From: Gammaproteobacteria bacterium
Lineage (GTDB): Bacteria; Pseudomonadota; Gammaproteobacteria; Burkholderiales; Rhodocyclaceae
Direction of reading: 5' to 3'
Assembly (NCBI GenBank): GCA_018828385.1
Contig: JAHJVE010000005.1
Coordinates: forward strand, 62,001 to 126,000
Length of the DNA stretch: 64,000 nucleotides
Shown: one piece after another, positions 1 to 8,609 of the stretch
How the letters are laid out: each line of letters starts with the position of its first letter
How positions within the stretch are numbered: position 1 is the first letter of the stretch
Made by a program: the position numbers and the translations under genes
The notes under the pieces: generated by a model
Told to the model about the DNA's origin: nothing
What the model saw: only the letters and a program-made list of their open reading frames with translations
Databases searched by the model: none

Positions 1-294
1 TGCCCGGCCACGCCGGAAGCGCCGAAGCCGCCGACCAAGAAGCTGTCGATCGTCGAGAAGATTGCCAAGATCCAGGAAGTGCTCGAGTCGGTTCGCCCGA
101 TGCTCCAGCGCGATCACGGCGATGTCGAGCTGGCCGACGTCCAGGGCAAGAAGATCTATGTGCACCTCAAGGGCGCCTGCTCCGGTTGCATGATGGAAGC
201 GGCAACCCTTGGCGGCATCCAGCAGAAGATGATCGAAGTGCTGGGTGAGCTGGTGCAGGTTCTGCCGTCGTCGCACATGCCCGTAGAGGCCTGA
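1..294 (+). CDS. nifU: NifU, C-terminal part (5' end outside window)
   Basis: The reading frame is open from the first base, so the gene starts upstream and only the last 97 residues are seen. They form the Nfu-type C-terminal domain, with the CSGC metal-binding pair in the stretch [11 protein letters not shown]. NifU is the scaffold on which NifS-derived sulfide and iron are assembled into clusters for nitrogenase. A Pro/Lys-rich linker precedes the domain, as expected where the central ferredoxin-like domain ends. nifS follows 82 bp downstream on the same strand, which supports NifU over a general Nfu or IscU protein. The nitrogenase genes themselves are not in the window. Confidence 0.88.
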   Translation, partial: CPATPEAPKPPTKKLSIVEKIAKIQEVLESVRPMLQRDHGDVELADVQGKKIYVHLKGACSGCMMEAATLGGIQQKMIEVLGELVQVLPSSHMPVEA

Positions 295-302
295 TCGAGA
301 CT

Positions 303-340
303 GCTACGGTCAACTGGAAAAAACGGCCAAATTCGAAATC
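303..340 (+). repeat. 38-bp interspersed repeat, copy A
   Basis: This copy lies in the nifU-nifS gap. Its core reads ACGGTCAACTGGAAAAAA followed by CGGCCAAATT. Closely similar blocks occur at 12184-12221 (minus), 25984-26021, 55475-55512 and, within fliF, 63201-63238 (minus). Similarity between this copy and the one at 25984 continues about 14 bp further downstream (GAAATC, then a CCAACTCAA-like stretch). It does not form a strong hairpin and has no obvious flanking duplication. Its function is unknown. Confidence 0.7.
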
Positions 341-375
341 ATCCCAACCTCAACAGAGAAACCGAGGACTGCGCC

Positions 376-1584
376 ATGAAACCGATCTATCTCGACAACA
401 ACGCCACGACGCGGGTCGATCCCGCGGTGGTCGAAGCCATGCTGCCGTTCTTCACAGAGCATTTCGGCAACGCCTCGTCGATTCACGCCTTTGGCAGTGA
501 AGTCGGCAAGGCGCTGAAGAAGGCCCGCAGTCAGGTTCAGGCGCTGCTCGGCGCCGAGCATGACTCGGAAATCATCTTCACCTCCTGCGGCACCGAGTCC
601 GACTCGACCGCCATCCTCTCCGCCCTCAAGGCCCAGCCCGACCGCAACACGGTGATCACCACCAACGTCGAGCACCCGGCCATCCTGACCCTGTGCGACT
701 GGCTCGAGAAAGAAGGCTATATCGTCCACAAGCTCAAGGTGGACAAGAAGGGCCGCATCGACCTGGACGAATACAAGTCGCTGCTCCATGACCGCGTCGC
801 CATCGTTTCGGCAATGTGGGCCAACAACGAAACGGGCACCATCTTCCCGGTCGTCGAGATGGCCGAAATGGCCGCCGCCAAGGGCATCATGTTCCACACC
901 GACGCCGTGCAGGCCGTCGGCAAGATTCCCATCGATCTCAAGAACACCAAGATCGACATGCTTTCGTTGTCCGGCCACAAGCTGCACGCCCCGAAGGGCA
1001 TCGGCGTACTCTACTTGCGCCGTGGCTGCCGCTTCCGTCCGCTACTCCGTGGCGGTCATCAGGAACGCGGTCGTCGCGCCGGCACCGAGAACTCGGCCTC
1101 CATTGTCGCCCTCGGCATGGCCTGCGAACTCGCCCAGCAGAAAATGGACGTCGAGAATACCGAAGTCCGCCGCCTGCGCGACAAGCTGGAAAAGGGCATC
1201 CTGAGCCAGGTTACCCACGCCTTCGTCACCGGTGATCCGAGCAATCGCCTGCCCAATACCGCCAACATCGCCTTCGAATACATCGAGGGCGAGGCCATCC
1301 TGCTCCTCCTCAACAAGGTTGGCATTGCCTGTAGTTCCGGCTCGGCCTGCACCTCGGGCTCGCTCGAACCATCGCACGTGATGCGCGCCATGGGCATCCC
1401 CTACACCGCCGCGCACGGCACGATCCGCTTCTCGCTGTCGGTCTACAACACCGAAGAGGAAATCGACCGCGTCATCGAAGCGGTGCCGCCCATCGTCGCC
1501 CAACTGCGCAAACTTTCGCCGTACTGGACCGACAAGGGCCCGGCCGCCAATCCCGAAGCGGCCTTCGCCCCGACATACGCCTGA
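376..1584 (+). CDS. nifS: NifS cysteine desulfurase
   Basis: This 402-residue PLP enzyme removes sulfur from cysteine and hands the persulfide to NifU. Visible signatures are the N-terminal YLDNNATT, the PLP-binding lysine K202 in SGHKLHAPKG, and the catalytic cysteine C325 in SSGSACTSG, the same position as in Azotobacter NifS. The start ATG has an upstream GAGG. The placement after nifU and the NifS-type active-site loop argue for the nitrogen-fixation paralogue rather than IscS. The C-terminus carries a short Ala/Pro-rich tail. A strong terminator follows 32 bp after the stop, so this is the end of the nif operon. Confidence 0.93.
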   Translation: MKPIYLDNNATTRVDPAVVEAMLPFFTEHFGNASSIHAFGSEVGKALKKARSQVQALLGAEHDSEIIFTSCGTESDSTAILSALKAQPDRNTVITTNVEHPAILTLCDWLEKEGYIVHKLKVDKKGRIDLDEYKSLLHDRVAIVSAMWANNETGTIFPVVEMAEMAAAKGIMFHTDAVQAVGKIPIDLKNTKIDMLSLSGHKLHAPKGIGVLYLRRGCRFRPLLRGGHQERGRRAGTENSASIVALGMACELAQQKMDVENTEVRRLRDKLEKGILSQVTHAFVTGDPSNRLPNTANIAFEYIEGEAILLLLNKVGIACSSGSACTSGSLEPSHVMRAMGIPYTAAHGTIRFSLSVYNTEEEIDRVIEAVPPIVAQLRKLSPYWTDKGPAANPEAAFAPTYA

Positions 1585-1616
1585 CGGCAACCGTCTCTCT
1601 CTGCAGTACCTCGGTT

Positions 1617-1646
1617 AGCCCCGGAAGCAATTCCGGGGCTTTTTTT
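1617..1646 (+). terminator. Rho-independent terminator after nifS
   Basis: A perfect 10-bp stem (AGCCCCGGAA paired with TTCCGGGGCT) closes on a GCAA tetraloop and runs into seven T. It sits between the nifS stop and the convergent GGDEF gene, whose stop codon lies at 1648-1650. Confidence 0.92.
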
Positions 1647-1647
1647 G

Positions 1648-2619
1648 CTACTCGCGATTGAGTTCGACCCGGTTGCGCCCGGCGCTTTTTGCGGCGTACA
1701 GGCTGCTATCGGCCGTCCTGACCAGTAGCTGCGGGGCGGTGTCGATGCTCGGCTGGGTGCTGGCGACGCCGAAGCTGCAGGAGACGCGGCCGTCGATGCC
1801 GCGCTCGTGCGGGATGCGCAGGTCCCGGGCCGATTGGCGCATGCGTTCGGCCACCGCGTAGGCGCCTTCGGCATCGGTGCCGGGCAGGATGGCGACGAAT
1901 TCCTCGCCGCCATAGCGGGCGACGCAGTCCTCGACGCGAAAGAGTGATTCGCTGAGCGAATTGGCCACCGCCCGGAGGCAGTGATCGCCCGCCTGGTGAC
2001 CGTAGATGTCGTTGAATTGCTTGAAGAAATCGACGTCGCTGAGGACGATGCTGAGCGGCGCCTCGTTGCGGATGCAGCGCTTCCATTCGACGAGCAGCGT
2101 GTCGTCGAAGTGGCGCCGGTTGGGGATGCCCGTCAGGCTGTCGAGAATGGCGATTTCCTTGAGCTGACGATGGACTTCGCAGATTTCCTGCTGCCGGGTC
2201 GAAATACGCAGCAGGGCACGAACCTTGGCGAGCAGGACGACCTCCGAAACCGGCTTGGACAGGAAGTCGTCGCCGCCAGCCAGAATGCCCCGGGCCAGCG
2301 TGTCCTCGTCGGTAACCGAGGAGAGGAAAACGATCGGCGTCCACGGCGAAATGCCTGTTTCGATTCTGGAAAGCTCCCAGGCGCGGATTCTTTGCGTCAG
2401 TTCGATGCCGTTGGTGTCCTGCTGGGTGGTGTCGAGTAGAACCATGTCGGGCTGAATTTCGCGAAACATCTGCAAGGCTTGCTCGGCATCACCCGTGGCG
2501 ATGGTGCGGACTTCAGGCAGTTGGCGAAGACACTCGCAAATCAGCGCCCGATTGCCGGCTGAGGGGTCGATGACGAGTACGGTCGGCTTGTTTCTGTCGG
2601 ATGCGGCCTGTTCGGACAT
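1648..2619 (-). CDS. Response regulator with GGDEF domain (diguanylate cyclase)
   Basis: The 323-residue protein has a receiver domain (about 12-140) and a GGDEF domain (about 155-320) predicted to make cyclic di-GMP. The active-site loop is intact (RYGGEEF, GGEEF at 237-241) and an inhibitory-site RVED lies five residues before it, as in product-inhibited cyclases. The likely phosphoacceptor is D63 (VLLDTT) and the conserved lysine is in FLSKPV. The usual Asp pair near the N-terminus is reduced: the stretch reads VLVIDPSA, with Pro in place of the second Asp. I chose the ATG at 2619 because a GAGG lies in front of it; an in-frame ATG eight codons upstream lacks one. The gene stands alone and no partner kinase is adjacent. 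Confidence 0.88.
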   Translation of the reverse strand: MSEQAASDRNKPTVLVIDPSAGNRALICECLRQLPEVRTIATGDAEQALQMFREIQPDMVLLDTTQQDTNGIELTQRIRAWELSRIETGISPWTPIVFLSSVTDEDTLARGILAGGDDFLSKPVSEVVLLAKVRALLRISTRQQEICEVHRQLKEIAILDSLTGIPNRRHFDDTLLVEWKRCIRNEAPLSIVLSDVDFFKQFNDIYGHQAGDHCLRAVANSLSESLFRVEDCVARYGGEEFVAILPGTDAEGAYAVAERMRQSARDLRIPHERGIDGRVSCSFGVASTQPSIDTAPQLLVRTADSSLYAAKSAGRNRVELNRE

Positions 2620-2783
2620 GATCGGATTGCCTCGTCGGATCAAAGTATTGATCGATCATAGCACCATGGCGAGAGGGGGCAGAAGCGGATGCCATTTTCG
2701 ATCGACCCGTCGAGGAGTAATATGTGGTCGTTTTCCATACGGTACCGTCTGGAAAAGCGATCGATATTCAGGAGACTGTGGCA

Positions 2784-3551
2784 ATGCAAATCAAGGATAA
2801 GGTATTTCTGGTAACCGGCGCCGGCTCTGGCCTGGGGGCGGCGACAGCATCGGCTTTGGCCGGGGCGGGGGCGAAGGTCGTGCTGGTCGACCTCAATCGC
2901 GAGGCCGGCGAAAAGTTGGCGGCAGAATTGGGCGCTGGCGCCTGTTTTGTCGAAACTGATGTGGCCAACGAGACTTCTGCGGTCAACGCGATAAATACGG
3001 CAATTTCAAAATTCGGTGCGCTGCATGGCCTGGTTAATTGCGCCGGCGTGGCCCCGGCCGAAAAGGTACTCGGCAAGGAAGGACCGCACCGCCTCGAGAG
3101 TTTCGCCAAGGTCATCAACATCAATCTGGTCGGCACCTTCAACATGATCCGTCTGGCCGCGGATGCAATGATGAAACATGAGCCGGATGCTGGCGGCGAG
3201 CGCGGCGTCATCGTCAATACCGCCTCCGTCGCTGCCTATGAAGGCCAACTCGGGCAGGCCGCCTACGCCGCTTCGAAGGGCGGCATCGTCGCCCTGACCT
3301 TGCCGGTCGCCCGCGAACTGGCGCGCAGCGGCATCCGCTGCATGACCATTGCACCTGGCATCATGGAAACGCCGATGCTGCTCGGCATGCCCCCTGAGGT
3401 GCAGGATTCGCTGAACAAGATGGTGCCGTTCCCGACGCGCATGGGTAAGCCGGCCGAGTACGCGGCGCTGGTCACCCATATCGTCCAGAATGCCTATCTG
3501 AATGGTGAAGTGATTCGTCTGGACGGTGCCATCCGGATGGGGGTCAAATAA
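2784..3551 (+). CDS. Short-chain dehydrogenase, 3-hydroxyacyl-CoA dehydrogenase (HSD10-like)
   Basis: The 255-residue Rossmann-fold NAD-dependent oxidoreductase has the cofactor loop TGAGSGLG (11-18), the NCAG motif (85-88), catalytic S148 and the YAASK tetrad motif (Y161, K165). The sequence resembles type 2 3-hydroxyacyl-CoA dehydrogenases (HSD17B10 family), which oxidise 3-hydroxyacyl-CoA in fatty acid or branched-chain amino acid breakdown. The ATG at 2784 is preceded by AGGAG; a longer in-frame start at 2724 lacks support. It is a single-gene unit flanked by a divergent GGDEF gene and a terminator. Substrate assignment is by resemblance only. Confidence 0.8.
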   Translation: MQIKDKVFLVTGAGSGLGAATASALAGAGAKVVLVDLNREAGEKLAAELGAGACFVETDVANETSAVNAINTAISKFGALHGLVNCAGVAPAEKVLGKEGPHRLESFAKVININLVGTFNMIRLAADAMMKHEPDAGGERGVIVNTASVAAYEGQLGQAAYAASKGGIVALTLPVARELARSGIRCMTIAPGIMETPMLLGMPPEVQDSLNKMVPFPTRMGKPAEYAALVTHIVQNAYLNGEVIRLDGAIRMGVK

Positions 3552-3578
3552 TCTATACTGCGGACCCGTCCTAGATCC

Positions 3579-3601
3579 AAAGGCACTTCGGTGCCTTTTT
3601 T
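3579..3601 (+). terminator. Terminator-like hairpin between the SDR gene and ccoI
   Basis: AAAGGCAC and GTGCCTTT enclose a TTCG tetraloop, followed by a run of T. The hairpin ends only about seven bases before the ccoI start codon, which leaves no room for a normal leader downstream of it. Confidence 0.85.
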
Positions 3602-3607
3602 GTTCGT

Positions 3608-6046
3608 ATGCCTCCCGCTTCCTGTTATCACTGTGGCCTGCCCATTCCCGATGATGTCGATCTGTCGGTGACGGTCGGCGGGGAGCCGCGGGCCATGTGC
3701 TGTTTCGGCTGCCAGGCGGTGGCTCAGTCGATCGTCGACAACGGCCTGGCCGATTATTATCGCAGCCGCGATGCGATGCCCGAGTCGCCGCGCGAAGCCA
3801 TGCCGGCGATTCTCGAACAACTGGTCATGTACGACCATGCCGAGTTCCAGAAAAGTTTCGTCAAGGAACTGGGGCAAAACGAGCGGGAAGCCTCGCTCCT
3901 CCTCGAAGGTATTACCTGCGCCGCGTGTATCTGGCTCAACGAGCAGCATGTCGGCCGGTTGCCGGGGGTAACTGCCGTCACCATCAACTACACGACCCGC
4001 CGCGCGCGCGTGCGCTGGGATGAATCCCGGATCAAGCTTTCCGACATCCTCGGTGCGGTCGCCGCCATCGGCTATCGCGCCTACCCTTACGACGCCGCCA
4101 AGAACGAGGAAATCTCCCGCAAGGAGCGGCGCGATGCGATGTGGCGTCTGTGGGTTGCCGGCTTCGGCATGATGCAGGTCATGATGTATGCCTACCCCGT
4201 GTATATCGCCGACGGTGAAATGGCGCCGGATATCGAAAGCCTCATGCGCTGGGCCAGCATGTTGCTCACCCTGCCCGTCATCTTCTATTCCTCGGCGCCG
4301 TTCTTCCGCAACGCCTGGCGCGACATCAAACTGCGTCGCGTCGGCATGGACGTGCCGGTGGCGCTGGGCGTCGGCACAGCGTTCGTGGCCAGTTGCTGGG
4401 CAACCTTTATGCAGTCCGGCGAGGTCTATTTCGATTCGGTCACGATGTTCATTTTTTTCCTGCTCGGCGGCCGCTATCTTGAAATGACGGCGCGCCAGAA
4501 GGCCGTCAGCGTGACCGAGGCGCTGGCCAGGCTGCTCCCGGCCTTTGCCCAAAAAATGGCCAAGTTTCCGGTTGACCGTGAGACCGAGCAATGTGTCGTC
4601 GCCGATTTGCGTCCCGGCGACTACATCATGGTCCGGGCTGGGGACGTCGTGCCGGCCGACGGAAGGGTCATCGAAGGCATCAGTTGCGCCAACGAGGCCC
4701 TGCTCACCGGCGAAAGCAAGCCAGTGCCGAAGGCTCCCGGCGAGGCGGTAACCGGGGGCTCGATCAATGCCGAGAGTCCGCTCGTCGTTCAGGTCGAGCG
4801 CGTCGGCGAAGAAACGCGTCTGTCGGCCATCATCCAGTTGATGGAACGGGCGGCGGCGGAAAAGCCGAAAATCGTCGTCCTGGCTGATCGCATTGCCAGC
4901 TATTTCGTCGCGGTCTTGCTGGCCGTGGCGGTATTGGTCGCCGTCGGCTGGTATTTCGCCGATCCATCGAAAGCGCTGTGGATCACCGTATCGGTGCTGG
5001 TCGTCACCTGTCCTTGCGCCCTGTCGTTGGCAACGCCCATCGCGCTGACCGTCTCGGCTGGCGCTCTGGCCAAGGATGGCCTGCTCGTCACGCGTGGCCA
5101 TGCCATCGAAACGCTGGCCAGGGCAACGCATTTCGTCTTCGATAAAACAGGCACTTTGACTACCGGGCGCATGCATCTGGTTGACGTTTTTCCTGCTGCA
5201 GCTACGAGTCGGGAGGACTGTCTGGCGATCGCCGCCGCCCTCGAACACGCCTCCGAGCATCCGGTGGCCAGCGCGCTGCGTCAGGCCGCCGGCGAGCAGT
5301 TGCCCGCAACCTCCGCCGCCGTGAGTGAGCCGGGTCAGGGCATGGAGGCGATCGTCGGCGGCCGTCGCTGCCGTATCGGCCGTCCCGATTACGCGCTGGC
5401 CCTGAGTGCCGGCAAATTGCCGGATACAGCCGCCGACTGGCTGGAAAGCGGCGACACGGTGGTCGTTCTTGCCGATGAAGACGGCTGTCTGGCACTGTTC
5501 AGAATCGGCGACGAGTTGCGCCAGGAGTCAGCAGCACTGATTGCCGAGCTTCGCGCCGCTGGCAAAAAAGTCATCCTGCTCACGGGCGATGCCCCGGCGG
5601 TTGCCCAGCGCGTTGCCGATAAGCTCGGTATCGCCGATGTGCGGGCCGGTGTGACTCCCCAGGGCAAGCACGATTGTGTTACCGGGCTTCAGGCGGAAGG
5701 TGCCGTCGTCGCCATGTTGGGTGATGGCGTCAACGACGCCCCTGTGCTGGCCCAGGCACAGGTCTCGGTGGCCATGGGCGGCGGTGCCCAACTGGCCAGG
5801 ACGCAATCCGACTTCATCCTGCTTTCTGAGAATCTCGACCACCTGCGTCATGGCTTGCGGCGGGCCCGCAAAACGCTGGATGTGATTCGCCAGAACCTCT
5901 GGTGGTCCTTCGCGTACAATTTCGTAGCCTTGCCATTGGCCATTGCCGGGTATGTAACTCCGTGGATCGCCGGCATCGGCATGTCGGCCAGTTCTTTACT
6001 GGTCGTCCTCAATTCGCTGCGCATTCAGCGCGTGGAGACAGATTGA
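3608..6046 (+). CDS. ccoI: CcoI copper-transporting P-type ATPase for cbb3 oxidase assembly
   Basis: An 812-residue P1B-type ATPase of the CcoI/FixI group, which moves copper across the inner membrane for the CuB centre of cbb3 oxidase. The N-terminus has the family cysteine cluster (CYHCGLP at 6-12, then CCFGC) and a heavy-metal domain with CAAC. The membrane metal site CPC is at 468-470, the phosphorylated aspartate is D512 in DKTGTLT, an HP locus is present (SEHPVAS), and the hinge reads GDGVND. The start has no visible Shine-Dalgarno, but it matches the family N-terminus. It overlaps ccoS by one base, which shows cotranslation. Confidence 0.95.
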   Translation: MPPASCYHCGLPIPDDVDLSVTVGGEPRAMCCFGCQAVAQSIVDNGLADYYRSRDAMPESPREAMPAILEQLVMYDHAEFQKSFVKELGQNEREASLLLEGITCAACIWLNEQHVGRLPGVTAVTINYTTRRARVRWDESRIKLSDILGAVAAIGYRAYPYDAAKNEEISRKERRDAMWRLWVAGFGMMQVMMYAYPVYIADGEMAPDIESLMRWASMLLTLPVIFYSSAPFFRNAWRDIKLRRVGMDVPVALGVGTAFVASCWATFMQSGEVYFDSVTMFIFFLLGGRYLEMTARQKAVSVTEALARLLPAFAQKMAKFPVDRETEQCVVADLRPGDYIMVRAGDVVPADGRVIEGISCANEALLTGESKPVPKAPGEAVTGGSINAESPLVVQVERVGEETRLSAIIQLMERAAAEKPKIVVLADRIASYFVAVLLAVAVLVAVGWYFADPSKALWITVSVLVVTCPCALSLATPIALTVSAGALAKDGLLVTRGHAIETLARATHFVFDKTGTLTTGRMHLVDVFPAAATSREDCLAIAAALEHASEHPVASALRQAAGEQLPATSAAVSEPGQGMEAIVGGRRCRIGRPDYALALSAGKLPDTAADWLESGDTVVVLADEDGCLALFRIGDELRQESAALIAELRAAGKKVILLTGDAPAVAQRVADKLGIADVRAGVTPQGKHDCVTGLQAEGAVVAMLGDGVNDAPVLAQAQVSVAMGGGAQLARTQSDFILLSENLDHLRHGLRRARKTLDVIRQNLWWSFAYNFVALPLAIAGYVTPWIAGIGMSASSLLVVLNSLRIQRVETD

Positions 6047-6237
6047 TGGAAAGTGTCTACCTGCTTATTCCGGTTTCGGTCCTCCTGGTTTTCGGGATCG
6101 CCGTGGCCTTCTGGTGGTCGGTGCGCAGCGGCCAGTTCGATGATCTCGAGGGGCCCGGCTTTCGCGTCCTGATGGACGAAGATCAGCCGACGCCACCCAA
6201 GAACGACGAGGAAGCCAACAAACCCGTCAATAGTTGA
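6046..6237 (+). CDS. ccoS: CcoS cbb3 oxidase maturation protein
   Basis: A 63-residue protein with one N-terminal membrane helix (about 5-27) and the family sequence AFWWSVRSGQFDDLEGP, followed by a charged cytoplasmic tail. CcoS is needed to put haem b and copper into the cbb3 catalytic subunit. Its ATG shares the A of the ccoI stop codon (TGATG). The end of the gene overlaps an FNR-type box, so the 3' end of this operon and the control region of the next unit are interleaved. Confidence 0.92.
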   Translation: MESVYLLIPVSVLLVFGIAVAFWWSVRSGQFDDLEGPGFRVLMDEDQPTPPKNDEEANKPVNS

Positions 6238-6247
6238 CCTGCGTCAA
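6234..6247 (+). promoter_or_regulatory. FNR/ANR-type box, upstream copy
   Basis: TTGAC-CTGC-GTCAA is a perfect dyad matching the TTGAC-N4-GTCAA variant of the FNR/ANR site. It overlaps the ccoS stop codon. A -10-like CAGAAT begins at 6270, 22 bp after the box, which is the spacing of class II FNR-activated promoters. The predicted start of transcription would be near 6282. Confidence 0.65.
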
Positions 6248-6281
6248 CGCTTAGGATGATCCTGCTTGGCAGAATTACGCC

Positions 6282-6350
6282 GTTGCGAGGCAAATGCCTC
6301 GCTGTATTTCTCTGTTGGGGTTGGGGTGCGTTACGACGCACCCTTTTTTT
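6282..6350 (+). ncRNA. Candidate FNR-driven small RNA, about 70 nt
   Basis: This region between ccoS and ccoN would start at the -10 described for the box at 6234 and end at a strong terminator. It contains two perfect hairpins: GCGAGGCA/TGCCTCGC (6285-6302), and the terminator GGGTGCGT/ACGCACCC with a TACG loop (6324-6343) plus seven T (6344-6350). Between them is a U/G-rich single-stranded stretch with UUUCUCU, the sort of sequence that could pair with Shine-Dalgarno regions. No open reading frame is visible. FNR-controlled small RNAs are known in other groups (FnrS, AniS), but I recognise no family here. The hairpin may instead only end the ccoIS transcript. Confidence 0.45.
6324..6350 (+). 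terminator. Rho-independent terminator after ccoS
   Basis: An 8-bp perfect stem with a TACG (UNCG-class) loop is followed by seven T. It ends the ccoIS transcript and possibly the small RNA proposed just upstream. Confidence 0.9.
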
Positions 6351-6418
6351 GTCCACGTTTCCCGCGCGTCTTGCTACGACTACATATTTCGGACTATCTG
6401 CCTTAGATAATAGGTAGG

Positions 6419-6459
6419 TTGATCTAGGTCAAAACGCACGCCCTGAACTAGAATACCAT
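6419..6459 (+). promoter_or_regulatory. FNR/ANR-controlled promoter of ccoNOQP
   Basis: The box TTGAT-CTAG-GTCAA (6419-6432) matches 9 of 10 consensus positions of the FNR site. A -10-like TACCAT (6454-6459) follows after 21 bp, close to class II spacing, so the start point would be near 6466. This is the expected low-oxygen control of cbb3 oxidase genes. Confidence 0.72.
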
Positions 6460-6528
6460 CGCTTTCCATGTGTCCCCTTGGGTTCAGGGAGGTGGGCATT
6501 CCGTTTTTTCTTTACGAGAGGTGGGTTC

Positions 6529-7953
6529 ATGTCTGGAACGAAAACCACATATAACGACAAAGTCGTACGGCAATTCGCTGTCATGACTGTTATTTGGGGC
6601 ATTGTTGGCATGCTGGTCGGTGTCATCATTGCTGCGCAGTTGGTCTGGCCGGAGCTGAATATTGGCTTCCTGCACTTTGGTCGTCTGCGCCCGCTGCATA
6701 CCAACGCAGTTATTTTTGCGTTTGGTGGCTGTGCTCTGTTTGCAACGTCTTACTGGTGCGTTCAGCGCACTGGGCACACCCGTTTGTGGGGTGGTCCGCT
6801 AATTCCATTTACTTTCTGGGGTTGGCAGCTTGTTATTTTGTTGGCCGCTATCAGCTTGCCATTGGGTATTACCCAAGGTAAGGAGTATGCCGAACTGGAA
6901 TGGCCGATCGACATCCTGATCACGCTGGTCTGGGTTTCGTACGCAATTGTTTTCTTCGGTACCATCGGCAAACGCACCGTTTCTCACATCTATGTGGCGA
7001 ACTGGTTCTTCGGTGCAATGATCATTGCTGTCGCTCTGTTGCATTTGGGTAACAGCGCGGCACTGCCTGTTTCCTTCCTGAAGTCCTACTCTGCATACGC
7101 CGGTGTGCAGGACGCGATGATTCAGTGGTGGTATGGTCACAACGCTGTGGGCTTCTTCCTGACCGCTGGCTTCCTCGGCATGATGTATTACTTTGTGCCG
7201 AAACAGGCTGGTCGGCCGGTTTACTCCTACCGTTTGTCTGTGGTCCACTTCTGGGCGCTGATCTTTACGTACATGTGGGCGGGCCCGCACCATCTGCACT
7301 ACACAGCGCTGCCTGACTGGACGCAGTCCGTCGGTATGATCTTCTCTCTGATTCTGTTGGCTCCGTCCTGGGGGGGCATGATCAACGGCATCATGACCCT
7401 GTCGGGTGCCTGGCATAAGCTGCGCGACGACCCCATTCTGAAGTTCCTGATCACCTCGCTGTCCTTCTACGGTATGTCTACGTTCGAAGGTCCGATGATG
7501 TCGATCAAAACTGTCAATGCCTTGTCGCACTACACGGACTGGACTGTCGGTCACGTTCACTCCGGTGCTCTTGGCTGGGTGGCGATGGTTTCCATCGGTT
7601 CCATGTACTACCTGCTGCCGAAGCTCTTTGGTAAGACTGAGATGTATAGCACCAAGCTGATGACGACCCACTTCTGGATTGCCACGATCGGTACCGTGCT
7701 TTATATCGCTTCGACCTGGATTTCCGGCGTGATGCAGGGCTTGATGTGGCGCGCAGTAAATGCCGACGGTACGCTGGCTTACAGCTTCGTCGAGTCCGTC
7801 AAGGGTTCCTATCCGTTCTGGGCAATCCGTTGGTTGGGTGGTGTCCTCTTCCTGTCCGGTATGTTGATCATGGCTTACAACATGTTCAAGACCATGGCTG
7901 GCGGTAGCACCAAGGACACGCCGGTGATCGTTCCGGTTGGTCATCACGCCTGA
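6529..7953 (+). CDS. ccoN: cbb3-type cytochrome c oxidase subunit I
   Basis: The 474-residue catalytic subunit carries haem b, haem b3 and CuB and reduces oxygen to water. It has the expected dozen or so membrane helices. Metal-ligand histidines are recognisable in the [31 protein letters not shown] and [10 protein letters not shown] segments. The start at 6529 has GAGAGGTGGG just upstream and fits the family N-terminus; a longer in-frame start at 6478 lies in the leader. It is the first gene of ccoN-O-Q-P, under the FNR-type box about 100 bp upstream. Confidence 0.97.
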   Translation: MSGTKTTYNDKVVRQFAVMTVIWGIVGMLVGVIIAAQLVWPELNIGFLHFGRLRPLHTNAVIFAFGGCALFATSYWCVQRTGHTRLWGGPLIPFTFWGWQLVILLAAISLPLGITQGKEYAELEWPIDILITLVWVSYAIVFFGTIGKRTVSHIYVANWFFGAMIIAVALLHLGNSAALPVSFLKSYSAYAGVQDAMIQWWYGHNAVGFFLTAGFLGMMYYFVPKQAGRPVYSYRLSVVHFWALIFTYMWAGPHHLHYTALPDWTQSVGMIFSLILLAPSWGGMINGIMTLSGAWHKLRDDPILKFLITSLSFYGMSTFEGPMMSIKTVNALSHYTDWTVGHVHSGALGWVAMVSIGSMYYLLPKLFGKTEMYSTKLMTTHFWIATIGTVLYIASTWISGVMQGLMWRAVNADGTLAYSFVESVKGSYPFWAIRWLGGVLFLSGMLIMAYNMFKTMAGGSTKDTPVIVPVGHHA

Positions 7954-7968
7954 TTAGGGGGAATAACA

Positions 7969-8604
7969 ATGCTCAAGCATGAACAAATTGAAAAGAGCGT
8001 AACGCTCCTTATCGTTCTTACGTTGTTGGTTGTGATCTGGGGTGGTTTGCTGGAGATCGTTCCACTGTTCTTCCAGAAATCCACCACTACGCCAGTCGAA
8101 GGCACGAAGCCGTATGACGCTGTGCGTCTTGCTGGCCGTGACGTTTATCTCCGCGAAGGCTGCTACAACTGCCATTCGCAAATGATTCGTCCGTTCCGTG
8201 CCGAAACCGAGCGCTACGGTCACTACTCCGTTGCCGGCGAGTACGTTTATGATCATCCATTCCAGTGGGGTTCCAAGCGTACCGGTCCTGATCTGCATCG
8301 TGTTGGCGGTCGCTACTCTGACGAGTGGCAGCGCGCACACCTGATGAATCCTCGCGATGTGGTGCCTGAGTCCAATATGCCCGCGTTTGCCTTCCTGGCA
8401 GGCAACAAGGCCAAGGATACGGTTGGCGCCGATATCGAGAAGAAGATGCAGGTCATGCGTACCTACGCAAATGTCCGCGGTATTCCTACCTACTCTGACG
8501 AAGAGATCAAGGGTGCCAAGGCGGCTATCGGCGATAAGACCGAACTTGATGTCCTGATTGCCTACCTGCAGGGCATGGGTACGGCTCTGAAGAACGTCAA
8601 GTAA
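7969..8604 (+). CDS. ccoO: cbb3-type cytochrome c oxidase subunit II (monohaem cytochrome c)
   Basis: A 211-residue membrane-anchored cytochrome c. One N-terminal helix (about 10-33) is followed by a periplasmic domain with a single haem site CYNCH (65-69). The likely distal methionine is in ESNMPAF. It passes electrons from CcoP to CcoN. The gene lies 15 bp after ccoN and its start has a GGGGGAAT-type ribosome site. Confidence 0.97.
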   Translation: MLKHEQIEKSVTLLIVLTLLVVIWGGLLEIVPLFFQKSTTTPVEGTKPYDAVRLAGRDVYLREGCYNCHSQMIRPFRAETERYGHYSVAGEYVYDHPFQWGSKRTGPDLHRVGGRYSDEWQRAHLMNPRDVVPESNMPAFAFLAGNKAKDTVGADIEKKMQVMRTYANVRGIPTYSDEEIKGAKAAIGDKTELDVLIAYLQGMGTALKNVK

Positions 8605-8609
8605 TAGCC

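Noticed and set aside
6441..6489. Inverted repeat CCCTGAAC/GTTCAGGG around the ccoN -10 region
   Set aside because: The arms are short and 33 bp apart, and the left arm lies before the expected transcript start; chance is a fair explanation.
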